Assembly: GCF_000143415.4 (NCBI RefSeq) | Contig: NW_003314354.1 | Coordinates: 38,575 to 102,574, forward strand | Direction: 5' to 3' | DNA: 64,000 bases | From: Selaginella moellendorffii | Taxonomy: Eukaryota > Streptophyta > Lycopodiopsida > Selaginellales > Selaginellaceae | Shown: positions 47,454 through 59,204 of the stretch, one piece after another | Position numbering within the stretch: position 1 is the first letter of the stretch | Layout of the letters: the number at the start of each line of letters is the position of its first letter | Position numbers and translations under genes: made by a program | Notes under the pieces: model-generated | What the model saw: the letters and a program-made list of their open reading frames with translations, nothing else | Database searches by the model: none | Told to the model about the DNA's origin: nothing

Positions 47454-47814
47454 AGGGAGTGGCACTATGGTTCCCCCCAAGGCAGCTTAGATGGTGGCAC
47501 TTGCCACCACTCGGAGGTACAAGCCACAAGTGCCCCTCCCCCTAGATTTGCCACTCAAGCTGTTGCATGAAGGGGATGGTGTTGTGGCTCCCTCTATACT
47601 ATTTTGCTTTGCAATTATTGATTTTAGTTTTTATTTTTTCTCCTTCAGATTTATGCCTGCTCTTGCTAGAATACGTGTAAGAAGGCAATATTTATCAAGA
47701 ATATTGCTATCCATGCTACAAAGAATACGTGCATAGTGTGGGCAAGGGAACATTTTTCAAGCTTCATCAAGAAATCCTCAAGAAAGCGAATCTTGAGCAA
47801 ATAAAGACTTCTAA

Positions 47815-50800
47815 ATGTCTGGAGATAAGTCTAAGGAGGAAAAAAAGCAACAACAAAATAAAGAAGAGGAAAATTACATTTTTGACCCTTTAGAAGTCAA
47901 GTTGTATAGAGAAGAATGGGTACAAAAGAACTAAGTGGAGCTAAAGACGGGTTTAAAGAAGGAAAAGCAAAAAGCAAGACCATGAGCATGCAAAGAAATT
48001 TTAGATACAAGCTCATTCAATTGTCCCTCAAAGTTCAAAGTGAAAGTTGTCTTAAATTTGCTACAACAGCTAAGAATTAAGAAAAAAATTCCACCTCCTC
48101 GAGTGCTTCTATACTACATAATCTCAAATTCAATGGTGTGACATTATGGACTAGCTTAGATTTTTCATTCAATACCAAGTCTTTGTGCAAATAGAGAAGT
48201 TTATTCTAGTAAAGAATTTAGTGCTCTTGAACAAGAAAAGAGCTTTTTCAAATAAGACATGGCAGCAGCTTAACATGGAATTCAAGGCCACTTTGAAGAA
48301 TGAGATTTATACCAAATGGAAAGAGGTTTTTTTCAATCGAATGCTACTTGTGTAGGAGGGAATTCACTAACTCGAGGCATAGTTATTATGGATAAATTTG
48401 AACTATCTAAATCTAATTGACTAAAAGATTTCAAGATATTATGTTATGGCGGATGTTGCAATGATAGAGTTCTAGAACAAAGATCATATAGCACTCCTTA
48501 TGACTTTAACTTTAGTGAATAGGTATACTCATTTTTTCTCTAAATTCTTTATTGATATAATTTTTCTTATGTAGACAACATGAAGATTTAGTAGTCAACC
48601 CCATCATTGAAAAGGTTCGAATGGAGTTTCTGGATGAAGTTCTTGAGTTTATTTCTTTGGTGCATACTTGGCTCTTTCACACATGATTATGGCTATGTGA
48701 AATATTTTTCAAGCAGATGCTAGCAAGATTATAGATGAACTGACGAGGAAAAAGTCCAACTGAACATAATAATAACCAAAGAAAATTGGTCCAAGAAGTA
48801 TAATGGCTATACTAAATTCACTTAATATATCTGAATGCACATCCTATTTGAGGTACTTAAATTTGCAAAAGTACTTATTTAGAGTTTTTTCTTGCTTCTC
48901 TAGTATGACATCAATAAAGACTTGGAGAGATTGAGAAAGAAGAAACTTGATGTTGATGCTACTGCTAAAGAGGAGTACAAAATCAAGCAAAAACATATAA
49001 CAAAGATGATAAAATTAATCAATATCTCACATCTGGATCTTGGGAAGAATGGTTTGATATTATGAACTTCAATGCAAAGGATCCATAGTATAAATAGTGC
49101 ACACTCAAAAAGCTAAACATGATAACTTTGACGCAAATTCCAAATTCGTATAAGGTAGTAGCATTCAAGGAGTTAAGAGTAGCTAGTGGATTGCTTAAAG
49201 TTGTCCACTCTTCAATTTCAACTATTGATGAGTTGTTCTAAGTTTGGTGGAGAAAAAAGGTGATGAAAATCAAGGTGGTAGATAAAATGATTAGGTATAT
49301 TGAGGAGGTGGGTGAAAAACTCTTCTCTAGATTAAATTGATCAAAATATAAACTAGTATTAAAGTATTATAACAAGTGCAAGCTCAAGTTTGGCATTCTA
49401 CAAATTTGGCTAAAACTTCTAATAGTGTCTAGTAAACTGAAATCGAAAAGGATGATGATGAAGACCAAGGGGACAAGATAAATGATGCAGTAATACAGAA
49501 AGTTGGCCATCATCTTGCATATAAGTAACACTTTTATCACTTTGTACTTTTTAAGTTTTAATTCTATTTATTTTTCAAATACTTCAAATTTGTATGGAAA
49601 GTGATTCCAACTATTATTAAGCCATAGTTGTCCCCTACCTCTCCTACCTACATGTATAGGGATGAGAAGTTGCCTAAATGTATTGGAGTCATAAATTACT
49701 ATTAAATCTTAGCATTGCTGTGATGCCACAAGTGGAGTAAAAAATGTGGAACTCACATACAAAAGACTAATTTAAGGAGAAATAACTCATGACCATCAAG
49801 GAGAAATTTTTGATAGAATTTGACGATATTGACAAACCCGCTGAAGTGAAGACACAACTGGAAAAAAAAGAAGAGAAGGTGTGGTACTCAAAAAGCTCCA
49901 AAGGTGTTTATTACATTTAGTAAGCCCACAAAATTTCTTTATTTATTTTGTATTTAACTATGTTTTCCAACTAATCATGAGATGAAAGAGGTCCAAATTT
50001 TAGAAAAGAAAGAAATCTTTCTCACAAACTTTGATTCAGATAAGATGCCAAAAGCACTTAGCCATGTTATTATCTAGCATGGAGTTATAGAAGACTTGAT
50101 TCTTCAAGAGGGCTACAAAATATATATAAGAAATAAACTGATAAGGATTTTGATGACAATTTTGAGACTGGTGAAGATGAAAAAGCTCCATATACCAAGG
50201 CTTTTAAGCAGCATAAGTTAATTCTTTAGGAGCTGAAGTAGTTTATATATTGCCACTCTCAAAGTTCCTTTATTGGTAAACCTTCACATCAAGTAAGTAA
50301 TAATAGTTTTAGTGCTCACTTATTAAATAATTTTTTAGACTTGGTTATCCCTGACTTCCCTTCGAGGGGGGGGGGGGGGGGGGGGCCTAATGAAAAAAAA
50401 TGACAATGGTGATTCAATTCAATTTTATTTCGGTGTTAGTTTTGGAAATGAATTTTGTGAAACTTTCAGCTAGTATTTAGCTTTTACGATGACATCATAG
50501 ACAGTTGAGATTGTAAAGGTGTTTTCTCAATCTCACTTTGTCTTAATTGAAGACTATATACTAGAGTCATAAATAGGTTAAGGTTTCAGAGGCAAGAAGT
50601 AGGTATTTTTAAAGTTCTTGTGTTTCTGATTAGTAATTGATTTTGTAATAAAGATCAAAGCTATTTCAATGCTACTGTTCCATAAAATAATAGAAGTAAG
50701 GGAAAAAATGGCTTTGCTTTTGAACCTTTTGTCAAATCTCCTCTACCATGAACTAGCTAACACTACTATGGATGAGCTTGATAAGTCCTTCTTTTTAAAC

Positions 50801-51230
50801 AAGAAAATAACCTAATATTTTCTATAAGCAGCTTAAGTCAAAAACTTTAGCAAACATGGTTATGAGATGCCTTTGTCATGAGGGTGGTTGTATCCTTCTT
50901 TTTCAGTGACATAGGGGTTTTTTTGGTTGCTACTTGACACAATGGTCGCAATGACTTTGGACTAGATTGTGATCCTAGCAGTGTGCAATGGTTTCAGAGC
51001 ATTATTATGAAGAAAGGTCTTGATGATATGCCACTCCATGTGAAGATTATAACTGAGTTTATGAAGAGGCATCCATAGCATTCTAACATGCACGTTAAAG
51101 AAAAGTCAACTTTCATGTCAAACCTCATTAATGATCATACAAAAGAGAAGAAGAGAGAAAAACAAAAAGGTGAAAGAGAAGAAGAAAGCAACTTAGTTCT
51201 TCTATATGTATCGATTGTGTATGGCTTTGA
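47815..51230 (+). pseudogene. Decayed multi-exon gene, unknown product
   Basis: ATG at 47815 opens MSGDKSKEEKKQQQNKEEE, then NYIFDPLEVKLYREEWVQ before a stop. Coding-like pieces continue on the same strand: DKFELSKSN (48390), EDLVVNPIIEKVRMEFLDEVLEF (48585), SWEEWFDIMNF (49040), KEKFLIEFDDIDKPAEVKTQLE (49795), and KMPKALSHVII near 50045. Gaps begin with GT and end with pyrimidine-AG (for example before 48575 and 48903). Many TAG/TAA codons break it. I recognise no family; multi-exon form and K/E-rich start recall gene 2, but no sequence match was seen. A transposon gene is the likeliest source. Confidence 0.4.
50366..50385 (+). repeat. Run of 20 G
   Basis: Uninterrupted homopolymer in AT-rich, decayed sequence; its length may be uncertain in any assembly. 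Confidence 0.9.
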
Positions 51231-52210
51231 GATATAATTTATTGTAGTTATAATAATATATCTGATATTATATAATAGTTTATAGTTACAATATAAAGTA
51301 TAGTTGTAGTAATTACATGATTTAATATATAGTTATAATGAATAAATATTTTCGAATATTAAATTATTACAGAAGAATGTTCTTAGTATATTGGAAAATA
51401 ACAATAAAAATTAGTAGTATTCTTCAAAGTGTTCTTGAAGCTATTATAAAAAAAATTCTTTAGCCAAAGACAAGATTGATGTGTTTCCTTTATTTTAGAT
51501 TAATTTTGATTAATTAACACTTCCTTTCGCTTGATCAAACATGAGAGTGTTGTCAAAACAATCTTTCTCCCTCTCCATCCTCATCCTATCCAAACCAAAA
51601 ACACAGGATCACTCTCTCTCTGCTCCTTCCCAAGGTGACAATTTTGATGAGCCTGACTGGGCAGTAAAGTGCTCCACTCACTAAAATCTCTTCTTTCTTC
51701 TTACCTCGCATCAACAAACTGTGATCCCCACCTATGGCAAAAGAGCAAGAGCAGGCATACCTCAGAAGAAATCTAGAGGTCAAGCCATGACACACCTTGT
51801 CTGCCCTAAAATGACAAATGCAGCGTCAAATCGCAGTGCCTCATGACAACGCTCCATCACCTACCTCGACTCCCACAACGCCCTCTCAATACCTCAGCCT
51901 AGCCCAGCAAGCAGCATCTCTCTTAGCGCCCAGCCTAGCCCAGGAAGGAGCATCTCACCCAGCCCCTAGCAATCTCAGCCTAGCAGAGCATCCAGTGAGG
52001 AAGATTGAAGTTAATTCCCTTGAGATGTGATGAGGTTCGAAGCATGAACTATTTTATAATCTAAATTAATTAATAATAAACATTTGATTCACTAGGGATA
52101 TTCATATTCAAAGATCATTGAAAGAATATCATAAACCATATGATTATGATTTATAGTGCTTACCATGATTGCATTGTGGTGTTTGTCGCCTATGTTGTCC
52201 ACATAGTCCC
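51231..52210. other. AT-rich stretch, no supported gene
   Basis: Strongly AT-rich to 51540, then C/T-rich. A 70-codon frame at 51818-52030 (plus) contains a short S/A/P-rich repeat (SLAQQAASLLAPSLAQEGAS) and no domain; I do not support it as a gene. Confidence 0.5.
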
Positions 52211-53080
52211 TCAGCAGATGGATTTTCTGCAAATCATCATCAGGCAAATCAAAATGCACCTTATACTGGCAAATGTTTGGATTGGTTTTGGTGATGCACT
52301 TTCGACCTTAGGTGTTTTCTTCCAATCGCTTCCTGGTACGATGATGTAAAGTCCCCTGACGTCAATCCCTAATTGAGCTGCCAAAGATTTCAGCGCATGC
52401 CATGATACAACCTGATCCATGTTGCAAACGCGCACCTGGAGAAGGTACCTGCGCTTGGTGCTGAAGTTCACGTACAAACTGTTGATGGCAGCCTCCGATT
52501 TCGTCCTGGACCAGAAGTAGGCTGCATGGCCATGGCTGACGCACATCTCAAGCTTCTCCTGCAGCTCTGCAATGTTGCAATAAAGGATTACATGCAGCCC
52601 GTCCGTTTTGCCCGCCTCCAGCAGCTCACTCGCACTGCCTTCATCTGACACATGCTTATCACAGCATGATATGCGTTTGAAGCCAACGAAATGCTTCGGA
52701 AAGGTCAAGTGCATGAGTAGCTCCACCAAAGTAGCCCGGAAATCTGTTAATATCCGCTTACCCCGCTGCTTCACCACCTCTGTCCAGTGTTGTTTCGCAA
52801 GCCACAGCAGCAGCTGCTCCTTGGCAAACTTCGAAGCGATCTTTGTGGAGCATTTCCAGGACACGTTGCCATTCCTGTCCAAGTGAACAAGCATCGGGAG
52901 CCCCTGTTTGCTGTCCAAATCGTGCCAGGGTATCCTCAAAAGCAGCAATAGCATATCTTGACTTTGCCTCAGCTTGCTCCTCACATCACGCTCGATGGTC
53001 TTGAAAATCTCTAGCGGACAGCTATATGATATTGACTTAATCTCTCCATCAAAAAGTTTATTTGAAATCAGCAAACCCAA
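52211..53080 (-). CDS. Gene fragment of unknown function, possibly Crinkler-like
   Basis: An open frame of 289 codons with normal, GC-richer composition, unlike the AT-rich flanks. Visible parts: a mixed N-terminus with DMLLLLLRIPWHDLD, a basic KQRGKRILTDFRATLVELLMHL, and a C-terminus NMDQVVSWHALKSLAAQLGIDVRGLYIIVPGSDW. The last part resembles the end of Crinkler-type (CRN) nuclease-fold proteins, where a hydrophobic strand ends in 'VVP'. The resemblance is weak. The Met at the start may not be the true one; the frame could be the last exon of a longer gene, and the end seems to run past a conserved border. Confidence 0.45.
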   Translation of the reverse strand: MGLLISNKLFDGEIKSISYSCPLEIFKTIERDVRSKLRQSQDMLLLLLRIPWHDLDSKQGLPMLVHLDRNGNVSWKCSTKIASKFAKEQLLLWLAKQHWTEVVKQRGKRILTDFRATLVELLMHLTFPKHFVGFKRISCCDKHVSDEGSASELLEAGKTDGLHVILYCNIAELQEKLEMCVSHGHAAYFWSRTKSEAAINSLYVNFSTKRRYLLQVRVCNMDQVVSWHALKSLAAQLGIDVRGLYIIVPGSDWKKTPKVESASPKPIQTFASIRCILICLMMICRKSIC

Positions 53081-53904
53081 AGTTTGAAATATATGTTATA
53101 TGTAATTAAGTATTATTGAAGGACTAGCTATTTCCCAGCATATGCTGCCCAATTAGCAAACACTGTTTTGATTGTTATAATTTTTTTACATTGAAAACTT
53201 AATTAGAATAATATCAATATTATATTCCACTTTGAAAGATGAATTAAAGAAGTATGTATTTCCCCAGAAAAACTATTAAAGTCCTTAGAGGGAATTATAA
53301 AATCTCATGAGTCTCCACTGTAAAAGGTTGAGTGTTAATGCCAGTCAGCAATGCATCATCAAGTACATGCATTCATCATAATGCCTTCTTTGCTCAACTG
53401 ATGTAATCTAAATCTTGCTGCTCAATCTTTTTCCTGCATTGATCAAATACTTGTTTTGCTTGCTTTTATGAGGACAAAAGTTTGTCTTTGGTTTGATCTG
53501 GTTTGTTCCCTCAGGCTTGCCAATGTGGCTCTAATCATTCTGGTGGTAAACTACTTCAAGACTAAGCGGTGTTTAACAAGCAGCCACTAGGCGACTGCCT
53601 CTCTCACACTACACACCTTTGCTCATCTATTGGTGACTCACATAGAAACTCCTTCCAACATCCAACACCTTCAACATGAACCAGGCAAATATATGTCCCT
53701 CTGATCAAGCAGCCCAAGAAGAAACTAGAGAATCTGATGCCCTAGTTCATCAATCTCTCCTCCTTTTGGATCAAATCTCTAACAAAGTTTACTCTTTATA
53801 GGAGAAGCATTGTAGTAAGGACTAGGTGAATTGTTGTGTCAGCATCATGTTTGGTAAGTACGCTGGAGAAGATCATCCATGTTTGGCAAGGTGAGAAGGA
53901 TTTT
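53081..53904. other. Intergenic, nothing recognised
   Basis: AT-rich at first, then ordinary composition; no frame above 60 codons with coding character and no repeat family seen. Confidence 0.5.
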
Positions 53905-54337
53905 TGAAATGAACAAGAGAGTGAACCCTAGGCCAACCTCCCAACCCTTAAGGCGTCACAACCTTAAATCCCACAGACCATGGAATATTCTGAAAATATT
54001 TTTGTGGTTTGTGTCATTCTCCCCTCCCTCATGACCCAGAGCCTCGAGAAGCTAAACAAGCTTCATATGAAGGGAGTCCAAGGCAATACACCATGGAGAA
54101 AAGATGTGTAAACACCATGACAAACGACCACGAAAGAAAGAAAGCAACTTTCTCGCATGACAATATGGTCATGGAAACAAGAATAAGAATAGAACAAATG
54201 GCTAAAATCATATAACAATACAGCTATAGAACTCAATTCTCCCCTTCCTTAGGAATGTAATCCAAGTTATAACTAAAACACAGAAACACTCTCTTCACGT
54301 CATCTTTAGTTTCCTATGTAGCTTCATCTATATTCCA

Positions 54338-55700
54338 CTAAATTAACAACTCTCTAATCTTCTTCCAGCATGTTTTCACCAATCTTTGAGCAAGAATATT
54401 GGTTAGATTAGCCTTTTCGGCATCAATTTCTAAGACTTGGATGATAGACTGATTCATGACAGCACTAGAGTGTAAACACGCTTTAAGCTTGCTCACATGG
54501 AATGTTGGATGAATCTTCAAACTATTTAGCAAGTCCAAAGTGTATGCAAAATCCCCCATATGCTATAAAATTGTCCAAAGCCCACAATACCATGGAGACA
54601 ACTTAGCACTACTACCTTCTTTCAGAGACCATTGTGCATTCGACAGCTTAAGGAAAACTTTGTCATTATGTTCAACTTTGCCAACTCAAGCTTATCTTGC
54701 ATATCCTCCAAGAAATCACAAGTATGAGGTACCTGAACCAAAGCCAAATTCAAACTCACAAGAAACCTAGACTTATAGCCATACATCGCTATAAAGGGAG
54801 ACATGCCAATTGCTGATTCATGAGCATTATTGTGAGCAAATTGAAGCAAAGGCAAATACTTCTGTCATACTCCTTGTCAAGTCAAATTTTCTATAAAAGA
54901 CTTTAGCATATCTTCTAATAGTTGATTCATGCACTCTGTCTATCCATATGATTGTGGATGCTCACCACTACTCATGCTCAGCTTAGTCTCTAGCCTTTCA
55001 AAGACCATTTGCCAAAACTTAGATGTGAACTTGGGATCCCAATCACTCATAATGTCACTCGGCAAACCATAGAGAGTGAATAATCAATCTACAAACAACT
55101 AAGCAAGTTCAGAAGCTTCTATCGCTGTCTTCATGAGGAAGAAGTGAGCCATCTTCGTCAAACAATTTATAACAACCTAAATAGCATTATTTCCTCGAAA
55201 GGTCTTGGGCAAACCAGTGATAAAGTCTATCAAGATGTTATCCCACTTATTTTTGGGTACGTGTAAAGGATGATAGAGGCTAGTGAGCTTCTAATGATTA
55301 ACTTTGACCACTTGGTAGATCAAAAAACCACATACTTCTCAATATCTAACTTCATTCCAGGCTAAAAGAAATTCTTCTTCACTAACATATACGTTTTCAA
55401 TACACCCGGATGCCCAGCACTTGGCACATTATAACAATCAACTAAAATCCGTTTGATAAGTTTGTCAACATGAAGAACCACTACACATCCCTTCTTCACT
55501 AGGATTCCATCTTATATCTCAAATGACACAAACTTGTCACCCTTCAAATCTGTAGAGGTGTCCCTCAACAAAACCTTCGCACAAATATTAGTGATAAAGG
55601 AGTCGAAGTTAACAAATTCCTTAAACTCATCCAAGAGATCATTGAATAGCTTCACAAACGAGATAGAGTTCACCATCTTAGATAATGCATTAGCCATTTT
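54338..55700 (-). pseudogene. Gypsy integrase remnant
   Basis: Contains LPLLQFAHNNAHESAIGMSPF-type sequence (54780-54855), a core-end motif of gypsy integrases, and GDFAYTLDLLNSLKIHPTFHVSKLKAC (in part, 54470-54559), the C-terminal region before a possible chromodomain. Stops and frame changes interrupt it. Confidence 0.75.
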
Positions 55701-56140
55701 ATTGTCACATCCATGCTTGTACTAGATCTTAACAAATATTTCCTTCAAGAACTCTTGCCAATGAGCAAGGCAACCTCAAAGATCCTTTTGTCAACTAAAA
55801 TATTGAAGAGATTGATGGTTTGAATCCACATGGAATTCCAATCCATACAAATAATGTTGCCATTCCTTCATAGTAGCAATCATAGCATATAACTCCTTGT
55901 CTTGAGTAGGCTAATTCCTCTATGTGGCATCAAATTTATGGCTCATATACACAAGAGGATGCCCAACTTGAAGCAATACGGCTCCAATAGCAATAGCACT
56001 TGCATCTATCTTGACCACAAGAGGCTTTTTAGGATAAAAAATCTTCAACATTTGAACAGAGATACAACACTATTTTAAATGTTGAAATGCCACTTCACAC
56101 TTCTCATCCCAACCATAAATAAAGCATGTTTCGACATGTT

Positions 56141-57050
56141 CTAAAGAAGATCAATCAAAGGGGCTGCTATCCCTAAAAATTCCTTCACAAATCGTTGAAA
56201 AACTCTAGCCATACTAAAGAAACTATGGAAATCATGCACTATTGAAAGTATAGGCCAATCAACCACGACCTGAATCTTTGCAGGATCAACTCTCATTCCA
56301 TGTACTGAAATCAAATGCCCGAGATATCCAATCTCCTCTAAAAAAAACTCACACTTTGATAACTTTGAGTAAAGTTTATTATCCCTCAAAAATTGTAAAA
56401 GACTTTGCACATGCATCTCATGTTCCTCCATTGAAGAGTTGAATATCAGGATATCATTAAAATAATCAAATACAAACTTTCTCAAATAAGGTTGTAGAAC
56501 TGATTCATTAATCTTTGAAAAGTTGCAGAAGCATTTGTCAAACCAAATAGCATCACCAAAAACTTGTAGTGACCTGTCCTTATCCGAAATATAGTTTTTG
56601 GAACATTCTCTGGCTTAACATAAATTTGATGATACCCTTGCTTCAAATCAATCTTAAAAAAATATCAAGCACCACGAAGACGATCGAGCAAATCATTGAT
56701 ACGAGGGATTGGGAACATATTCTTTACCTTCTTATCATTCAATCCTTTATATTTTACATAAATATGCCATGTGCCATCTTTCGTTTTGACCATCACCACT
56801 GGAATAGCCTAAAGAGACTTATTGATCTGTAACCACCCTTTCTGAAGGTATTTAGCAAGTTATCTATTAATCTCCTCATCTTCAATAGGACTAATATGAG
56901 TCGGTTGTCACTAATAAGAAGTAGCTCTAGGAACCAAGTCAATCTCATGCTAAATTTCATCTTTGGGAGGTAAACCATTAGGCAACTCATCCAGAAATAC
57001 GTTATAGAACTCCTCCTGAATGGAATCCACCCAACCCCTATGCCCACAAA
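56141..57050 (-). pseudogene. Gypsy reverse transcriptase remnant
   Basis: The 56141-56485 frame reads VFDYFNDILIFNSSMEEHE, corresponding to the catalytic F/Y-x-D-D motif with the first D changed to N, then KCEFF...EIGYLGHLIS, the conserved thumb segment. Upstream pieces (56700-57047) hold earlier RT sequence. RNase H sequence probably lies at 55800-56140. Not functional. Confidence 0.78.
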
Positions 57051-57328
57051 CGTACTTCAAATCAGATATAATCATATTAGAAAGAAATGTACACCACAAA
57101 AGAACTAGCTATCTCATGTGTGCATGTCACCAACTCCAAAGCATTAATCAATGGAGTATCACCATTGTCTATCTTGACAATCTCTTTCACAGTGCCCCCA
57201 ACTTTGATACATAGAACATTATGCTCCCAATCGATTCTTAGCTTCCTATTATAAAACTATTCCTTCCCAAGAATAATGTCTGTGCAACCAAAATCTATAA
57301 CCTGGAACAAAAGATGGTTGAAAATCCC

Positions 57329-57550
57329 CTAAACTGTCAAAGAAACACTCAAAGCCCATTCATTGTAAACACAAGTGTTACATCCATTTGCCATAACCAC
57401 CTTGTAGATTATTGAACTCTTTTCCACAAGCAAACTAAGTTTCTTCACCACTTTGGAACTCAAAAAGTTGCGAATAACACCTGGATCAAAAAGAATACTA
57501 ACAACACTACTCTGAATGTCCCCTTTGGCCTTCACAAGTTGATTGTGCAT
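57329..57550 (-). pseudogene. Gypsy aspartic protease remnant
   Basis: VSILFDPGVIRNFLSSKVVKKLSL corresponds to the D-S-G-A-T-H-x-F active-site region, here DPG. It lies between gag-like sequence (57560-58680, with a possible zinc knuckle around 57730-57790) and RT. Confidence 0.7.
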
Positions 57551-58798
57551 TAATCTCTACAGAGTTGATATGAACTTGAGACTTAAATTCTTGAACTTTT
57601 GCCATATGGTGTGGAAGAGCCACTACAGCAGATGCCTGAGTTGTATCCACAATGGATTCCACTATATTCACCTTAGCATTTTTTTATCCCTTCACAAGAG
57701 GACAATTCTTGCCGTGATATCTAGCCTTGTGACAACGAAAATAATTTCCTTCCACTTTGTCCTTCTCTTACTAGTCCAAACAATGTCTTTTAGCCTTATT
57801 ACCATTTCCACTCTTCGAGCCACAATGGAACAATGGCTACTTTTCCCTGAAAATGAAGTATTGGTGGGTTGGTCATCATGTTGACCACCACATAGACCAT
57901 CCCATTAACCATAGTTGACTAAGTTGACTGACGGTTTGAGCAAAAAGATCAAGCCTTAGTGATAGCATCAGTCAATGTTGTTAGAAAATTCTTCTTGACC
58001 TTTTGCTGCACATCCACTAAGCTCAATCTTTTGATGAAACATTACACCTTTAGCAACTCATTATAAATGCCCGTAAGACTAAAGCAAAGATCACAAAACT
58101 TACATGCAAACGCATCTAAAGACAAAATCCCTTGCCAAATCTCTAACAATTGGTTCATGAGATCAATCTCTTCAAACTTCTTGACAAATGAAGCAGAAAG
58201 CCTTCATCAAATCATTCTAAGAAGTTAGCTTTGGATTAGCTTTGATGTAGTTCTTCTATCATAAAGAAGTATGGACCATAAACTTTGTTATAAAAAAATC
58301 AATCTTCACTTTATCCTCATAAAGATTGTGAGATTAACAACTTTTCCATAATTCCAACCAAGAATTAACCTCCTGGGTATCACAAACATCTAATGATGAC
58401 TTTCATTCCATGATATTATAATTCTTAGCATGCTTGACATACCAATGGTAATCATGGACATGAGATTGATTCAACCCTTAAGGGTCTATACAAAGCTAAA
58501 GTCTTTAATGAGATTGATAGAATCTTTAACCTCTTTATGTTGCTTTAAACCTCATAAATTTAATGTCCTTGCCACACAATGACATCATCAAGAGTCTCTT
58601 CTTCATTGTTATAACCATCATCACTAACACCATACTCCTTATTAAGATCAATATCTTACTCACCCACCATCCTTAAAAGAATGTGTTGTTTCGATACTAA
58701 TGAAACAAACAAGAGAATGAACCTTAGGCCAACCTTAATGCATTATAGCCTTAAATCCCACAATCTATAGAATATTCTTGGATGTGATATGTGTTACA

Positions 58799-59204
58799 AT
58801 GCCTTCAAGCAATTAGCCACCTCCCATTGGCTAAGAGCCAACATCAACACAATTATTTGCTACCCTTAAAAAATTACCCCCCAAATCAGATGGATGGATC
58901 TGACAGCCTAGAAAGTTTGGCAACTCCTTTTATTATTATACATTAGTGTTGGATATTAAGGTATAGTTAGTTTAATTGCTGCAAAGTATTAAGTGGTGAT
59001 TCACAAATGCTTTTTACTAGCTTTGTTATGGCATAAATTAGGAATTTGCCAGCAATTAGCAAATCATCTCCTTAACCCATGCATTCTACTCTGAAATCTT
59101 CAATCACCCCAAACAAGCAAGCCTGCAAACCTGCATGAAATATGGAAATATGGTGGCCGAAAGGTCCCCAAGATCAAGCGGGTTCCAAGAACAGCATCCA
59201 TTTT
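58799..59204. other. Intergenic, nothing recognised
   Basis: About 400 bp between the retrotransposon and the transporter's stop codon; it should contain the transporter's 3' UTR. No poly(A) signal stands out. Confidence 0.4.

Larger units (their letters stand above)
53905..58798 (-). mobile_element. Decayed Ty3/gypsy retrotransposon with ~100-bp LTRs
   Basis: Similar direct repeats at 53905-54016 and 58701-58798 share 'gaacaagagagtgaacc' and 'ccttaaatcccaca' blocks. A purine tract (minus strand, 54017-54029) and a primer site at 58688-58699 (minus TAGTATCGAAAC, compare TGGTATCAGAGC) set minus orientation. Order protease, RT, RNase H, integrase is that of Ty3/gypsy. Frames carry many stops, mostly TAG or TAA, so it is dead. 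The LTRs are unusually short for a gypsy element. No matching target duplication was found. Confidence 0.8.
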
